Made by a program: the position numbers and the translations under genes. A DNA stretch of 64,000 bases from Cyanidium caldarium (Eukaryota; Rhodophyta; Bangiophyceae; Cyanidiales; Cyanidiaceae): positions 124,001 to 188,000 of the forward strand of contig JANCYW010000018.1 in assembly GCA_026184775.1 (NCBI GenBank), read 5' to 3'. Shown here piece after piece: positions 9,161 through 18,168 of this stretch (the stretch's first letter is position 1; the number at the start of each line of letters is the position of its first letter). The notes below the pieces were generated by a model, which was not told the origin of the DNA, ran no database searches, and was given only the letters and a program-made list of their open reading frames with translations.

Positions 9161-11404
9161 ATGGTGGTTGGCGGTTCAACGGTTTCGTCACTTACCCAAG
9201 TGGATCCGCCGAGGAATTATCTGCAGCGTTCGCTATCGGCGGGGAGCGCGTGGAGCCCGCCAGCGACTGCCGCCGAGACCGTCGACGCAACACCGCGTGT
9301 CGGCATGCAGCGTGCGCGAGCCCGCTCACCGCCGGCGAAAACCGCGCCGTCGGGCACCGAGGCGGATGGCGCCGTGAAGACGGCGCGCTCGCTGCCGGCG
9401 GCGTGGTGGGGTGGAGGCGGCCCGTCGGGGATGCCATCGGCGGCTCGCCCGGCCTGGTCGCCGCACGCGCGCCCGCCGGGCGGCTCGCCGCCCTCATCAC
9501 CGGGCAGCCGCCTGAGCAGTTTGCGGGCGCACTGGCCGGGCTCACCACGGAGGTTTGGCGGCAGTTTGACGGCATCGCTGCCGCTGTCCGGCGTGACCGA
9601 TTCGGGAGACTTTGTGGAGGACGAGTGTTTGGAACGCGCCCTGGCCGCCGTGACCCGCAACTCCGTGGACCGCATCGTATTGCCCTCGACCAACCTGCCC
9701 TCCATGCTGACCACCATCGGCGAGCAGGACGATGAGGAGGACGGCAGCGGTGAGGAGGACGACGCCGAGGAGCCGGCGTCGACCGCCGCACCCACCCCCA
9801 CGGGCACTTTTATTGGGGGCGACAACACCTTGTCGCCGTCGGCAGCGGCGATGGCGGCGTACGCGCGCGCCATCATCACTGGTGAGCCGACCGCGAGCGC
9901 AGCGCAGTACGCGCCCGTACCGCCCGATCTGTCGGCGTTTTATGTGGTGGATCTGGGGCACGTGGCTCGCCAATATTGGCAGTTTCGGCGTCTGCTGCCG
10001 CGGGTGCGCCCGCATTTCGCCGTGAAATGCAACCCCGACGCCAATATCATTGCGGTGCTGGCGGCGTTGGGTTGCGGCTTTGACTGCGCATCGCGCGCCG
10101 AGATCGACCTGGTGATGGAGACGTGTGCGGCGTCGGCGGCGATTGGCAAGGCGCAGGGCGACTCCACCGGCGGTCTAGGGTACGGCGGCAGCGGCATCGA
10201 TCCGCGCCGCATCGTGTACGCCAACCCGTGCAAGGCGGCGCAGCAGGTGCGCTACGCGCTGGAGAAGCACGGCGTATCGTTGATGACTTTTGACAACGAG
10301 CTGGAGCTGTACAAAGTGCGCGACGTGTATTGGGCGGCGTGCAAGGCGGCCGCGGCGGCGGGCACTGCTGCGGACACTGCAGCCATCCCGGTGCCGCGTC
10401 TGCTGCTGCGTATTGCCACTGCGGATCACGACTCGTTGTGTCCGCTGAGCAGCAAGTACGGCGCGCCGATGGAGGATGTGCCCGATCTGCTGCGGGTGGC
10501 GCGCGAGCTGGGCGTGCGGGTGGTCGGCGTGGCGTTCCACGTCGGCAGCGGCGCGCGCTCGTTCTCGGCGTACGCGCGAGCGCTACAGGATGCTCGCACG
10601 GTGTTCCACCAGGCGGAGGTGGTGCTGGGCGAGCCGATGACGGTGTTGGATATCGGCGGCGGTTTCCCGGCGCACGACGGCGATGCGCCCATCACTTTCG
10701 CGGAGATCGCCGCGCGCCTGGGACCCGCACTGGAGGAGCTCTTCCCGAGCAACTCGGGGGTGGATGTGATCGCCGAGCCGGGGCGCTATTTTGTAGGCGC
10801 GGCGCACACGCTAGCCACGCAGGTGATCAGCGCGCGTCTCAAACACCACAGCAACGCACAGAGGACCGACGGGACGCACGACACGGACCGCAAAGACACG
10901 GTAGGCATGGATTATTACATTGGCGATGGAATGTACGGCAGTTTTAAGGATGCGGCGTTGCTGGGCGTGACTTTCACCCCGCGGGTGTTGCTGCCGGCGC
11001 TGCCGGGCGAGTTGGATCGGCGCGCGCCGCTGCCGCGGCCGGTGCGCTGCACCATCTTCGGACCGACTTGCGACTCGCTGGATGTGGTGCGCCGCGATGT
11101 GGAGCTGCCGCAGCCGCTGCGCATCGGCGACTGGTTGTGGTGGAGCGAAATGGGCGCGTACACGCTGAGTTTGGCGGGAGGCTTTAACGGCTTCAGCCCG
11201 CCACCGTGTTATTACGTGTGCGGCATGAGTCCGAGCAGCGCGTACGCGCTCGTCTGGGGTCGCAACCAGGAGGCGGAAGCGGTGCTGGCCGAGACGTCGG
11301 TGCAGCGGGAGATGGAGCGGCTGCGGCGGCTGCGACAGCGGCGGGCGCAGTTGCGGGCGGCGAGAAGCGCGGAAGCCCCGGAAAGCAGTGCGACCGACTC
11401 GTAA
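9161..11404 (+). CDS. ODC: Ornithine decarboxylase
   Basis: This is a PLP-dependent fold-type III decarboxylase converting ornithine to putrescine, the first step of polyamine synthesis. The catalytic core spans about residues 245-700 and carries the signature residues: the PLP lysine in FAVKCNPD (K289), the HVGSG histidine (H460), the glycine-rich GGGFP phosphate loop near 500, EPGRYF (E539), YYIGDGMYGSF, and the active-site cysteine in GPTCDSLD (C637). The MGAYT and FNGF motifs close the domain. The GPTCDS form favours ornithine over diaminopimelate or arginine as substrate. A roughly 240-residue N-terminal extension, with Pro/Ser-rich then acidic sequence, is unusual, since most eukaryotic enzymes are 400-460 residues. 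A downstream start is possible but the frame has no stop. The gene converges on the PET100-like gene 73 bases away. Confidence 0.93.
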   Translation: MVVGGSTVSSLTQVDPPRNYLQRSLSAGSAWSPPATAAETVDATPRVGMQRARARSPPAKTAPSGTEADGAVKTARSLPAAWWGGGGPSGMPSAARPAWSPHARPPGGSPPSSPGSRLSSLRAHWPGSPRRFGGSLTASLPLSGVTDSGDFVEDECLERALAAVTRNSVDRIVLPSTNLPSMLTTIGEQDDEEDGSGEEDDAEEPASTAAPTPTGTFIGGDNTLSPSAAAMAAYARAIITGEPTASAAQYAPVPPDLSAFYVVDLGHVARQYWQFRRLLPRVRPHFAVKCNPDANIIAVLAALGCGFDCASRAEIDLVMETCAASAAIGKAQGDSTGGLGYGGSGIDPRRIVYANPCKAAQQVRYALEKHGVSLMTFDNELELYKVRDVYWAACKAAAAAGTAADTAAIPVPRLLLRIATADHDSLCPLSSKYGAPMEDVPDLLRVARELGVRVVGVAFHVGSGARSFSAYARALQDARTVFHQAEVVLGEPMTVLDIGGGFPAHDGDAPITFAEIAARLGPALEELFPSNSGVDVIAEPGRYFVGAAHTLATQVISARLKHHSNAQRTDGTHDTDRKDTVGMDYYIGDGMYGSFKDAALLGVTFTPRVLLPALPGELDRRAPLPRPVRCTIFGPTCDSLDVVRRDVELPQPLRIGDWLWWSEMGAYTLSLAGGFNGFSPPPCYYVCGMSPSSAYALVWGRNQEAEAVLAETSVQREMERLRRLRQRRAQLRAARSAEAPESSATDS

Positions 11405-11477
11405 AGGTTATAGAGTGAGCGATGGTGACGGTGATGGAAGCAAGAGCTGATCAGCGACATCGCAAAGGCGCCGTCGG

Positions 11478-11774
11478 TCACTGCTGCGCCTCCCTCTCGT
11501 GTGGCTGCTTCCGCTCGGCCGAGGCGCCCTCCCGCGCGGGCGGCGGCGGCCGTCGCTGCTCTTGCGCCTCACGCGCCCGCGCCAACATCTCCACACCGGT
11601 CGGCGGCCGTGGTCCCTCGGGCGGGTACTGCACGTACCGGAACGTCTGGATGGCGCGCTCCAGCATGGAGCGCTCGTGCGAACCGAAGAGGACCACCGCA
11701 GCGATGGGCAGCGAGATGTAGAGCCCCATTTTGAACAGCTCCAACTCGATGCGTCGCACCCCGAACAGCGCCAT
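11478..11774 (-). CDS. PET100-like cytochrome c oxidase assembly factor
   Basis: A 98-residue protein starts with a short hydrophilic stretch leading into ELELFKMGLYISLPIAAVV, a single membrane span. VQYPPEGPRPP and a charged, Arg/Glu-rich tail follow. The ELEIFKM..Y...P pattern, the hydrophobic span and the YPPEG block match PET100, an inner mitochondrial membrane protein that helps assemble complex IV. The frame stays open 34 codons further upstream to another ATG at 11876. I chose the ATG at 11774 because the family begins only a few residues before the F-K-M motif. Homology rests on a short motif. Confidence 0.7.
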   Translation of the reverse strand: MALFGVRRIELELFKMGLYISLPIAAVVLFGSHERSMLERAIQTFRYVQYPPEGPRPPTGVEMLARAREAQEQRRPPPPAREGASAERKQPHEREAQQ

Positions 11775-12515
11775 GGTGTCCCGATGGGTGCCGCGGAAAA
11801 ACAGTGGTAGCTGTGCCAGTGTTTCCGGCGAGGCGATGCGCCGGCGCGTGCTCCACCACGGGAGGCGTGAACACACCGCGCACGCCGGACCGTCGTCGTC
11901 TGGAGGGCGCGCGCCGTTCTCGATTGCGCGACGCCGACGCGTGTCGGGGAACGGGGGTGCGCTGTGGCGAGCACGCCAAGGAGAGCGCGCGCAAAGAGGA
12001 TAATAGAGAGAGAGACGGGACGAGATGGCACGGACCGCAGGTTCTCCAGAGGATCCAGTGCCCTGCCGTCCTCCGTTTATTTCAGCATAAAAAAGTTGCT
12101 CGCAGCCACCGCTTCCTCTCGAACCGAAACACCGCCCCGCACACCCATCCGCAGCAGCCTACCACCAGCGTCCCTGCTGCCGCCCCCGCTCTCCGTCCCT
12201 CTCTGTGTGTCGCGGGATGCGTGCGTGCAGCCGTCGCCCGTTTTTCACCGTCCGCGCATTCCGTTTTGTCACGCGGCGATTTTCGAACATTTTTGAAACC
12301 GCCAAAGGCGTGACAATTGGGCGGTCGCCTAGGTCGGCGCACAGCGGCTCGTCGGCTGCCGGACGGGCGTTGGACGCGGGCGTGCAGGGTGTCCGGAGCG
12401 CGTCGACGGCCGAAAGCCGGAAACGGTTGGTTGCGGTGGCGGTGGTGGCTGTCGGTCGGTTGTGCGGTGTGTGTGGGGGTGCAAGCTGCTGGCACACTGG
12501 CACTGGACAGACGGT
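11775..12515. other. Divergent spacer between the PET100-like and LIN54-like genes
   Basis: I find no recognisable gene in these 741 bases. Several open frames are present but none resembles a protein family. The most notable content is a cluster of cell-cycle-like promoter elements at 12282-12308. The spacer should hold the promoters of both flanking genes. Confidence 0.5.
12282..12308. promoter_or_regulatory. Paired CHR-like (TTYGAA) sites beside an E2F-like site
   Basis: TTCGAA at 12282-12287 and TTTGAA at 12292-12297 both match TTYGAA, the published recognition sequence of the LIN54 DNA-binding domain. They start 10 bases apart, one helical turn. On the opposite strand TTTGGCGG overlaps 12299-12306 and fits the plant E2F consensus WTTSSCSS. 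The cluster lies about 220 bases upstream of the LIN54-like start codon. Confidence 0.45.
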
Positions 12516-14414
12516 ATGGGCACCGGGGGAGAGGCGGTGGAAGAATCGGCGGGAGCGGGTGTTACGGGCGGCGCGGGGCGGATCGCGCTGACGGCCTCGC
12601 CGTGCGCGCACGCGGACGCCGTTGCGGACAAGGTTGGGTCTGTGCCACACGCCACGCCGGTTCTCTCTGGTGCTGCTGGCCGGCGCGTAGGACGTTCGGC
12701 GGGTGGTTGCCGCGGGTGTCATTGCAAGAATTCGCGATGTCTGAAACTGTACTGCGACTGTTTTGCGGCCGGCGTCTATTGCACCGACTGCTACTGCGCC
12801 AACTGTTTGAATAGGCCGGAGTATGAAAATGCGCGGCAGCGGGCGATACGCACCACGCTGTTGCGGAATCCGCTGGCGTTCCACGCCAAGGTGGTGCTGG
12901 GCGACGCCGACGGCGGCGAGAACGACCGCGCGGTCGTCCGCGATCGCTTGCCGTCGGCGATGGCGGCGCCTCCAGGGACGGGACCGCCGGAGCACTTGGT
13001 GACATCGGCTGCTGGCGGCGATGGGCCGGCAGCGGAGGCCTCGTCGCCGCCAACGCCGCCGCTCGATCGCACCATGTCAGCAGTGGCCACCCCGGACGGC
13101 CGGCTGGTGCCGATGCTGGTGAGCCGACGCGGCCAGCACATCAAGGGCTGCTCCTGTCGACGCAGTGCGTGCCTCAAAAAGTACTGCGAATGTTTCGAGA
13201 ATCGCGTGGTCTGCAGCGACGCGTGTCGTTGCGTGAACTGCAAGAACTACGACGGCAGCGAGGAACTGGTGGCGGCGCGGGAGCGCCTGGCGTTGGCGGA
13301 GATGGGCATCTCGTTTTCGCACCAGCGTGGCGCCAGCGGCACGCCCACCAAGAGCTCCCTGAGCGGCATTCTGGGCGGCACCGCGGCGGTCGCCATCGAG
13401 ACGCCGCACCCGGGAGGCGCCGTGCCGACCGGTGAACCCGCGTCTCCGGCGCTGCAGTCGCGCGTGCGCACGCCGACATCACGCAAACGGCGCGGCCGCG
13501 ACAGTCCTGCGGATGATCGCTCACCGGTCAAAACGTTTCGATGGGGTGTGGCCAGCGCCAGTCTCGCTCCGTCGCCGCCCGGTCCCATGAGCGCCTCGGG
13601 CGCACCGATGCCGGCAGAGGAGGCGACGCCCCGCAGCGGCAACACCGATGTGGCCAGTGCAAAGCGCGCGCTACCTATCGGGCGACCGTCGCTCCCGTGC
13701 GCGACAACTGTCGCTGGCGAGGAGATCGGCGCCATCTCGTGGCCAACGGACCGTCACGATCTGCGCTGTTACGAGCCGCGCCCGATCGGGGAGGCGGAGG
13801 ACTTTTTACGGCGGCGGTCGCGGCCAGCGCGACCGGGCACCGCAATGCCCGGCTATTACCCGGTGGGCGCCGCCGGGACGCCGCCGATGCCCAACGCCGT
13901 GGGTTACTCGAACTATACGAGCGCCATGTCGTCGCTGATGTCGCCGGCTCAGGCGGCTGCCGCTCGCGCTGCGTACACGTCCCGGAGCTGGCCGACGGCG
14001 CTGGGTGCCGATCCGCGCACGCCCGCGCCAGTGATGCGGCCGACCGCCCAGCGACCGGCCGGCGTTCGGGGTTCACCCGCGCCTCATGGTGCATGGGCGT
14101 TGGAGCGCACCGCGGCAAGGCCACCGCCCGCACACCCGAAGGCGACGTCGTGTAGGCCCGATGACGGCCCGCCCAGCGATGCTTGCTCCACGTCGCCGGC
14201 TGCGGGATCCACCGGCAGCCGCTCACCGCGCACGGCCGCCTCCAAGCCGCCGCCCGCATCATCATCTTCATCGCTGCGGTCGTTGCCGTCGGTGCTGGCC
14301 GATGCGCAGACAGCGTCGTTGCGCACACCGAAAATGTTGTTGACGCGCGCCACAAACGACGAACAGGAAGCGGCCGATGCGTTGCGCCACCTGCGCAGTC
14401 GCTCTCGTTCGTAA
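12516..14414 (+). CDS. Tesmin/TSO1-like CXC-domain (LIN54-type) DNA-binding protein
   Basis: A 632-residue protein has two cysteine-rich CXC motifs. CHCKNSRCLKLYCDCFA lies near residue 65 and CSCRRSACLKKYCECFE near 215, each followed by further Cys pairs to complete the zinc cluster. The sequence after the first motif, ENARQRAI..LLRNPLAF, closely resembles human LIN54. The tyrosines of both CLKxYC motifs, which contact DNA in LIN54, are kept. In animals and plants such proteins target the DREAM/MuvB complex to CHR promoter elements. The linker between motifs is longer than usual, at about 95 residues. The C-terminal half is disordered, rich in Pro, Ala and Ser, with a short helical patch at the end. 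An open frame runs upstream but its first codon is GTG, so the ATG at 12516 was chosen. Confidence 0.9.
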   Translation: MGTGGEAVEESAGAGVTGGAGRIALTASPCAHADAVADKVGSVPHATPVLSGAAGRRVGRSAGGCRGCHCKNSRCLKLYCDCFAAGVYCTDCYCANCLNRPEYENARQRAIRTTLLRNPLAFHAKVVLGDADGGENDRAVVRDRLPSAMAAPPGTGPPEHLVTSAAGGDGPAAEASSPPTPPLDRTMSAVATPDGRLVPMLVSRRGQHIKGCSCRRSACLKKYCECFENRVVCSDACRCVNCKNYDGSEELVAARERLALAEMGISFSHQRGASGTPTKSSLSGILGGTAAVAIETPHPGGAVPTGEPASPALQSRVRTPTSRKRRGRDSPADDRSPVKTFRWGVASASLAPSPPGPMSASGAPMPAEEATPRSGNTDVASAKRALPIGRPSLPCATTVAGEEIGAISWPTDRHDLRCYEPRPIGEAEDFLRRRSRPARPGTAMPGYYPVGAAGTPPMPNAVGYSNYTSAMSSLMSPAQAAAARAAYTSRSWPTALGADPRTPAPVMRPTAQRPAGVRGSPAPHGAWALERTAARPPPAHPKATSCRPDDGPPSDACSTSPAAGSTGSRSPRTAASKPPPASSSSSLRSLPSVLADAQTASLRTPKMLLTRATNDEQEAADALRHLRSRSRS

Positions 14415-14419
14415 TATCA

Positions 14420-14435
14420 TGTGTGTGTGTGTGTG
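14420..14435. repeat. (TG)8 microsatellite
   Basis: Eight TG units lie five bases after the LIN54-like stop codon, in the 141-base spacer shared with the converging EPSP synthase gene. Confidence 0.95.
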
Positions 14436-14555
14436 CCCAGACGGGCGCCGCAGTGCACCGGCTAGGGCGATATAAACGGATGGGGACAACGTGGTGGACT
14501 CTTCGTGCAGTGCCCTCTTCCACGGGTCGTTACCTCCGCGCCATCCCCATCACGC

Positions 14556-16199
14556 TCACACCTTCGACTCCTTCGTGCGATACTGCGCCACCGACTCCAA
14601 CACCTGAAAGTAGTCGGGAAAAGTCTTGCGCACACACGCCGGGTCGTTGATCACCACCTCCACCCCGCCGCACGCCACCAACGAGAACGCCATCGCCATG
14701 CGGTGGTCGTCGTAGGTGTCGATCGCCACGCCCGCTCGCACTGCTCCTCCCGGCGGCGGCGGCTCGATCACGCAGTAATCCACGCCCTCCTCCACTTGCG
14801 CGCCGAGTTTGCGCAGTTCCGTAACAATGGCGTGCATGCGCTCGGTCTCTTTCACGCGCCAGTTGTACACGTTGCGGATGGCGGTGCGGCCGATGGCGAA
14901 CAGCGCTGCGACCGCCAGGGTCATGGCGGCGTCGGGGATGTCGCCGCAGTCCACGTCCACGCCGCGCAACGGCACGGACCGGTCGCGCGTCACTCGGATC
15001 GCTTGCGGTTGCCAGGTGACCTGTGCGCCCATCTGCTGCAACACCTCGGCGAAGCGCACATCGCCCTGTACCGAGTCGGTGCCGCAACCGCGCACCTCGA
15101 TATCGCCGCCGCTGATGGCGGCCGCCGCCAGAAAGTACGATGCCGACGAGGCGTCGCCCTCGATGGGGAACACGCCGCCGGGTGGCACGCGATATCGCTG
15201 GCCAGCAGCGATGCGAAAGCGATGGGGCACACCGCCGCCAGTCCCCGCTCCAGCGGCATCGGAGTATTCCACTTGCACGCGCACCCCGAAACGCTCCATC
15301 AGCTTGACGGTCATCTGCACGTACGGCACCGACACCAACGTATCCGTGACCTGCAGTTCCACGTCGTGCTCGGTGGCCAGTGGGGCCGCCATCAGCAGCG
15401 CGCTCAAGTACTGGCTGCTGATCTTGCCACGGACGCATGCGCGACCGCCGCGGAAGACGCCGCGGCGCCGGATGCGCACCGGCGGACAGCCGGTGCCTCG
15501 CGCACACTCCACCTCGGCGCCCAGCTGTTGCAGCGCATCCACCAGATCCTGAATCGGTCGCTCGCGCATGCGCGCCGTGCCATCCAGCAAAAACGTCTGT
15601 TCGGTGGTGTCCGCGGCGGAGAGCGCCACCGCGCACAGCATCGCGGTGAGCGGTCGCATGGCGGTGCCCGCATTGCCCAGCGATAACGTCACCGTCGATG
15701 CAGATTGCGGTGGCAGGCATCCGCCGCACCCGTGCACGATGGCGGCTCGCTGCTCAGGCAACTCGTCTACGCGAATGCCCAGCGCACGCAATGCATCCAG
15801 CATGGCACGGATATCGTCCGAGTAGAGCAGATTCTCCACGCGCACCGTCTCCCCACGACCGGTCAGGGCGGCCAGCAACAGCACACGGTTGGAGAGCGAC
15901 TTGGAGCCCGGCAGCTGTACCGTGCCCGATACGCACTCGAACGGGTGTAGGCGATAGGGGGCCAGTCGCGGGGAGGCCGCACCACTCGACGCAGCCTGCG
16001 CAGTCAGCCAGCGGAGAGGAGACAGCCGACGGTGCGGCCGACGAGGGAGGTTCAAAGCGAGGCGCCCCCGGGAAGCGAACAGCGAGCACATCCGTACGCG
16101 ATCTCGGACAAGCAGGCAATTCCGTGCGTTGATTGCGCTGCCGGAGACGAAAGCGCCCGGGCGCTCCGGGCGGCCGATCCCTGCGGGGTCGTCCGCCAT
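14556..16199 (-). CDS. 3-phosphoshikimate 1-carboxyvinyltransferase (EPSP synthase), plastid-type
   Basis: This is the shikimate-pathway enzyme joining phosphoenolpyruvate to shikimate-3-phosphate. The core begins near residue 80 of 547. [10 protein letters not shown] (K100, S101, R105) binds substrate, [13 protein letters not shown] is the PEP-site loop, and [36 protein letters not shown] and [12 protein letters not shown] follow in the usual order. The protein is monofunctional, as in plants and algae, and unlike the fungal five-domain AROM protein. The motifs are class I. The 80-residue N-terminal extension fits a plastid transit peptide. A second ATG at 16091 would give a better transit peptide, Arg/Ser/Leu-rich and free of acidic residues, in a 511-residue precursor. 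The gene converges on the LIN54-like gene and diverges from the 62-residue membrane protein. Confidence 0.95.
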   Translation of the reverse strand: MADDPAGIGRPERPGAFVSGSAINARNCLLVRDRVRMCSLFASRGRLALNLPRRPHRRLSPLRWLTAQAASSGAASPRLAPYRLHPFECVSGTVQLPGSKSLSNRVLLLAALTGRGETVRVENLLYSDDIRAMLDALRALGIRVDELPEQRAAIVHGCGGCLPPQSASTVTLSLGNAGTAMRPLTAMLCAVALSAADTTEQTFLLDGTARMRERPIQDLVDALQQLGAEVECARGTGCPPVRIRRRGVFRGGRACVRGKISSQYLSALLMAAPLATEHDVELQVTDTLVSVPYVQMTVKLMERFGVRVQVEYSDAAGAGTGGGVPHRFRIAAGQRYRVPPGGVFPIEGDASSASYFLAAAAISGGDIEVRGCGTDSVQGDVRFAEVLQQMGAQVTWQPQAIRVTRDRSVPLRGVDVDCGDIPDAAMTLAVAALFAIGRTAIRNVYNWRVKETERMHAIVTELRKLGAQVEEGVDYCVIEPPPPGGAVRAGVAIDTYDDHRMAMAFSLVACGGVEVVINDPACVRKTFPDYFQVLESVAQYRTKESKV

Positions 16200-16554
16200 G
16201 AACGTTACCCGATGGCTCGCCTACAAATAGAACACTTGCCGGCTGCTCGCGTAGACAGCCACTGCAGTAGCGTTTCCCGCACGCCACAAGAGGCCTCCTG
16301 GACCTCTTTGTCGTTACGATGCGTCCGGCAAGCCGACGATGCCGCTCGCTCGTCGCGCGCCTCCCTCAGAGGGCGCGCGTCGCGGACAAGTGCGCGGCGC
16401 AGCGATCGCGACGTGTGTGCGCTCGTCGCTCTCCGGTGTGAATGCCGAGTGCTCCGCTGCTGCTGCTGCTGCTGCTGCTTCTTCGCCTTCAGGGCGGCTC
16501 TTGTAGTGTATACCACCCCTCGTCCGCCCCTATCTCCCTCACACTGTCGCCAAG
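16200..16554. other. Divergent spacer between EPSP synthase and the 62-residue protein
   Basis: No gene is visible. The spacer contains a (CTG) trinucleotide run at about 16456-16480 and a pyrimidine-rich stretch just before the start codon at 16555. It presumably works as a two-way promoter. Confidence 0.5.
16456..16480. repeat. (CTG)n simple repeat in a promoter spacer
   Basis: About eight CTG triplets lie in the EPSP synthase/62-residue-protein spacer, about 75 bases upstream of the start codon at 16555. Confidence 0.8.
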
Positions 16555-16743
16555 ATGCCCACATTGACCCGGTTTATCGCCTACACGGTGTTGGCCTGGG
16601 TGGCCATCTACGAGTTCAACCAGCACATGCCCGAGCTGGGTGAGCGCTTCCGCCAGCGACAGGAGCGGCAGGCGCAACTGCGCGACGAGCTGGAGCGGCG
16701 GCGACAGCAGTTGGCACAGGGTGTTCCATCGGAGGGCACCTAG
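16555..16743 (+). CDS. Small single-pass membrane protein, family unassigned
   Basis: A 62-residue protein has one hydrophobic segment at residues 6-19, followed by a strongly charged Arg/Glu/Gln helix from about 27 to 55. This N-terminal anchor plus charged helix is typical of small subunits or assembly factors of mitochondrial respiratory complexes. It does not match PET117 or another family closely enough to name. The ATG sits directly after a pyrimidine-rich leader and in a good context. The clean position between the EPSP synthase promoter and the converging TPR gene supports it as a real gene. Confidence 0.6.
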   Translation: MPTLTRFIAYTVLAWVAIYEFNQHMPELGERFRQRQERQAQLRDELERRRQQLAQGVPSEGT

Positions 16744-16857
16744 AGAGGAAGCTGAGAGGTGCAGGCGGCAATGGAAGGGTGAGGATGGGGAGTGCACCGG
16801 TTGCGCGACTGTGATTCGTGAGGTATCTGCACCCGCTCGCCGCGCCCTATGGACGCC

Positions 16858-17961
16858 TCAGCGGCTCGCCGTGGCGCTCCCCGCTTCCAGGCGGTGAAAT
16901 TGGGCGGCGGCCTCGAGTGCTCGCGGCGGCCAGTGGCGCTCGCTGCGCAGGAAATCCAGGTTTTGGTATGGGCGCGGTCGTTGCACCCCCGACCACACCG
17001 TCTCGGCATCGGCGACGGCACCCAAGGCGTGCAACAGCACCGCCAGCGCCGCCTTCACGTCGTCGCTGTTGCCCAGCGAACGACTCACGGCCATGCGGCG
17101 CAGGATGCCGACGGCATCGGGGGCGCGGTCGCACTGGTACAGCACCAGGGCATAGTCCAGCCAGAACGGTTCCACTTGGCCGCCGCGTTGTTCCACCGCG
17201 TGTTGGTAGTCGCGCAACGCCGCCGCATAGTCGTGCTGCTCCAGGTAAACGACCGCCCGATTCACCCACAGCAGCGGTTCCCCGGGTCGCAACGCGATGG
17301 CGCGGTCGTAGTCGCGGATGGCGTCGGACGGGTGCTGCAGCTGGCGGTGCAACGCGCCGCGGTTCCAGTAGGTCACCCACAGCTCGCGGTCGCGCGGTGC
17401 CGATGGCGCCTCCGCCAACGCAATGGCCTCGTTGTAGTCGTTGAGCGCCTCGGCGTACTGGCCGAGCGCGACATTCACGTTGCCGCGATTGCCATAGGCC
17501 AGCGCATAATCGGGCGCCTGCTCGATCACCGTGGAGTAGAGCCGCAACGCTTCATCATACTTGCTGTTTCGTGCCAGTTTCTGTGCCTGCTCATAGAGTG
17601 ACTCCAGATTTTGGGGCAGGCTGGCCACCGCGTGGCGAGCAGCCGGTCGCTGACCGCTGAACCCGGTGGACGGGACTTGTGCCACCGTCGCCTTCGGAGC
17701 AAGCGTCACTGCCAACAGCGCAGCCAGAATGTGTTGCAGAAAAGTCCTCCGTGATAGGTCATTCAGCACGCTGCTCTGTCCGCTTCGGTGGTGCGCGGCG
17801 ACTTGTGCACGCCCCAGCGGTGCACCTCTCCCGCCACCGCTCGACGCCTCGATGGCGCAACGCCTCCATACGGCACCACGCCCATGTCGATGCATCATTG
17901 CCGCACCTGGTGCCGTCTTTTCATTCTGCCTCCGTCCCGTCACTTGGCCGCAGACGAACAT
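16858..17961 (-). CDS. TPR-repeat protein with twin-arginine thylakoid-lumen targeting signal
   Basis: The 367-residue precursor has a bipartite N-terminus. A basic, Ser/Arg-rich stretch comes first. The twin-arginine motif SRRTFLQ follows, then a hydrophobic segment and an Ala-x-Ala-type cleavage region (KATVAQ). In a plastid-bearing cell this is the classic route through the stroma and the Tat translocon into the thylakoid lumen. The mature part has several TPR units, including ALAYGNRGNVNVALGQYAEAL and LWVNRAVVYLEQHDYAAAL, and resembles plant lumenal TPR proteins. Partners are unknown; assembly or repair of photosynthetic complexes is plausible. Another in-frame ATG at 17898 gives a 346-residue precursor. 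The open frame further upstream starts with TTG and would crowd the divergent SPT3 gene. Confidence 0.85.
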   Translation of the reverse strand: MFVCGQVTGRRQNEKTAPGAAMMHRHGRGAVWRRCAIEASSGGGRGAPLGRAQVAAHHRSGQSSVLNDLSRRTFLQHILAALLAVTLAPKATVAQVPSTGFSGQRPAARHAVASLPQNLESLYEQAQKLARNSKYDEALRLYSTVIEQAPDYALAYGNRGNVNVALGQYAEALNDYNEAIALAEAPSAPRDRELWVTYWNRGALHRQLQHPSDAIRDYDRAIALRPGEPLLWVNRAVVYLEQHDYAAALRDYQHAVEQRGGQVEPFWLDYALVLYQCDRAPDAVGILRRMAVSRSLGNSDDVKAALAVLLHALGAVADAETVWSGVQRPRPYQNLDFLRSERHWPPRALEAAAQFHRLEAGSATASR

Positions 17962-18168
17962 GACCGCGTGGTCGTGAGGCGCAGCCGCAGTCGTCTCGGG
18001 CGACGCGCCCGCGCGATGCTCTCCGAGAGGAGCGCGCCAGGCGAACGGATGGAGTGGCCGGGTGGCTGTCGACCACTGGGAGGTACGTAACGGCGTCGGT
18101 ACAGTGCTAGACTTGTCGGATAACAACGCTCTCGCTCACCGCTACTCTTCTCCTCTGTCCTGGTGGAG

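Noticed and set aside
12159-12995. Long minus-strand open frame across the LIN54-like 5' region
   Set aside because: It lies antisense to the CXC domain, has Arg/Ala/Pro-rich composition typical of shadow frames in GC-rich DNA, and matches no family.
16555-16743. PET117 assignment for the 62-residue membrane protein
   Set aside because: The topology fits but the conserved GV and RD residues of PET117 are not present.
17962-18126. Longer start for the lumenal TPR gene
   Set aside because: The frame begins with TTG, not ATG, and would leave only about 40 bases before the divergent SPT3 start.
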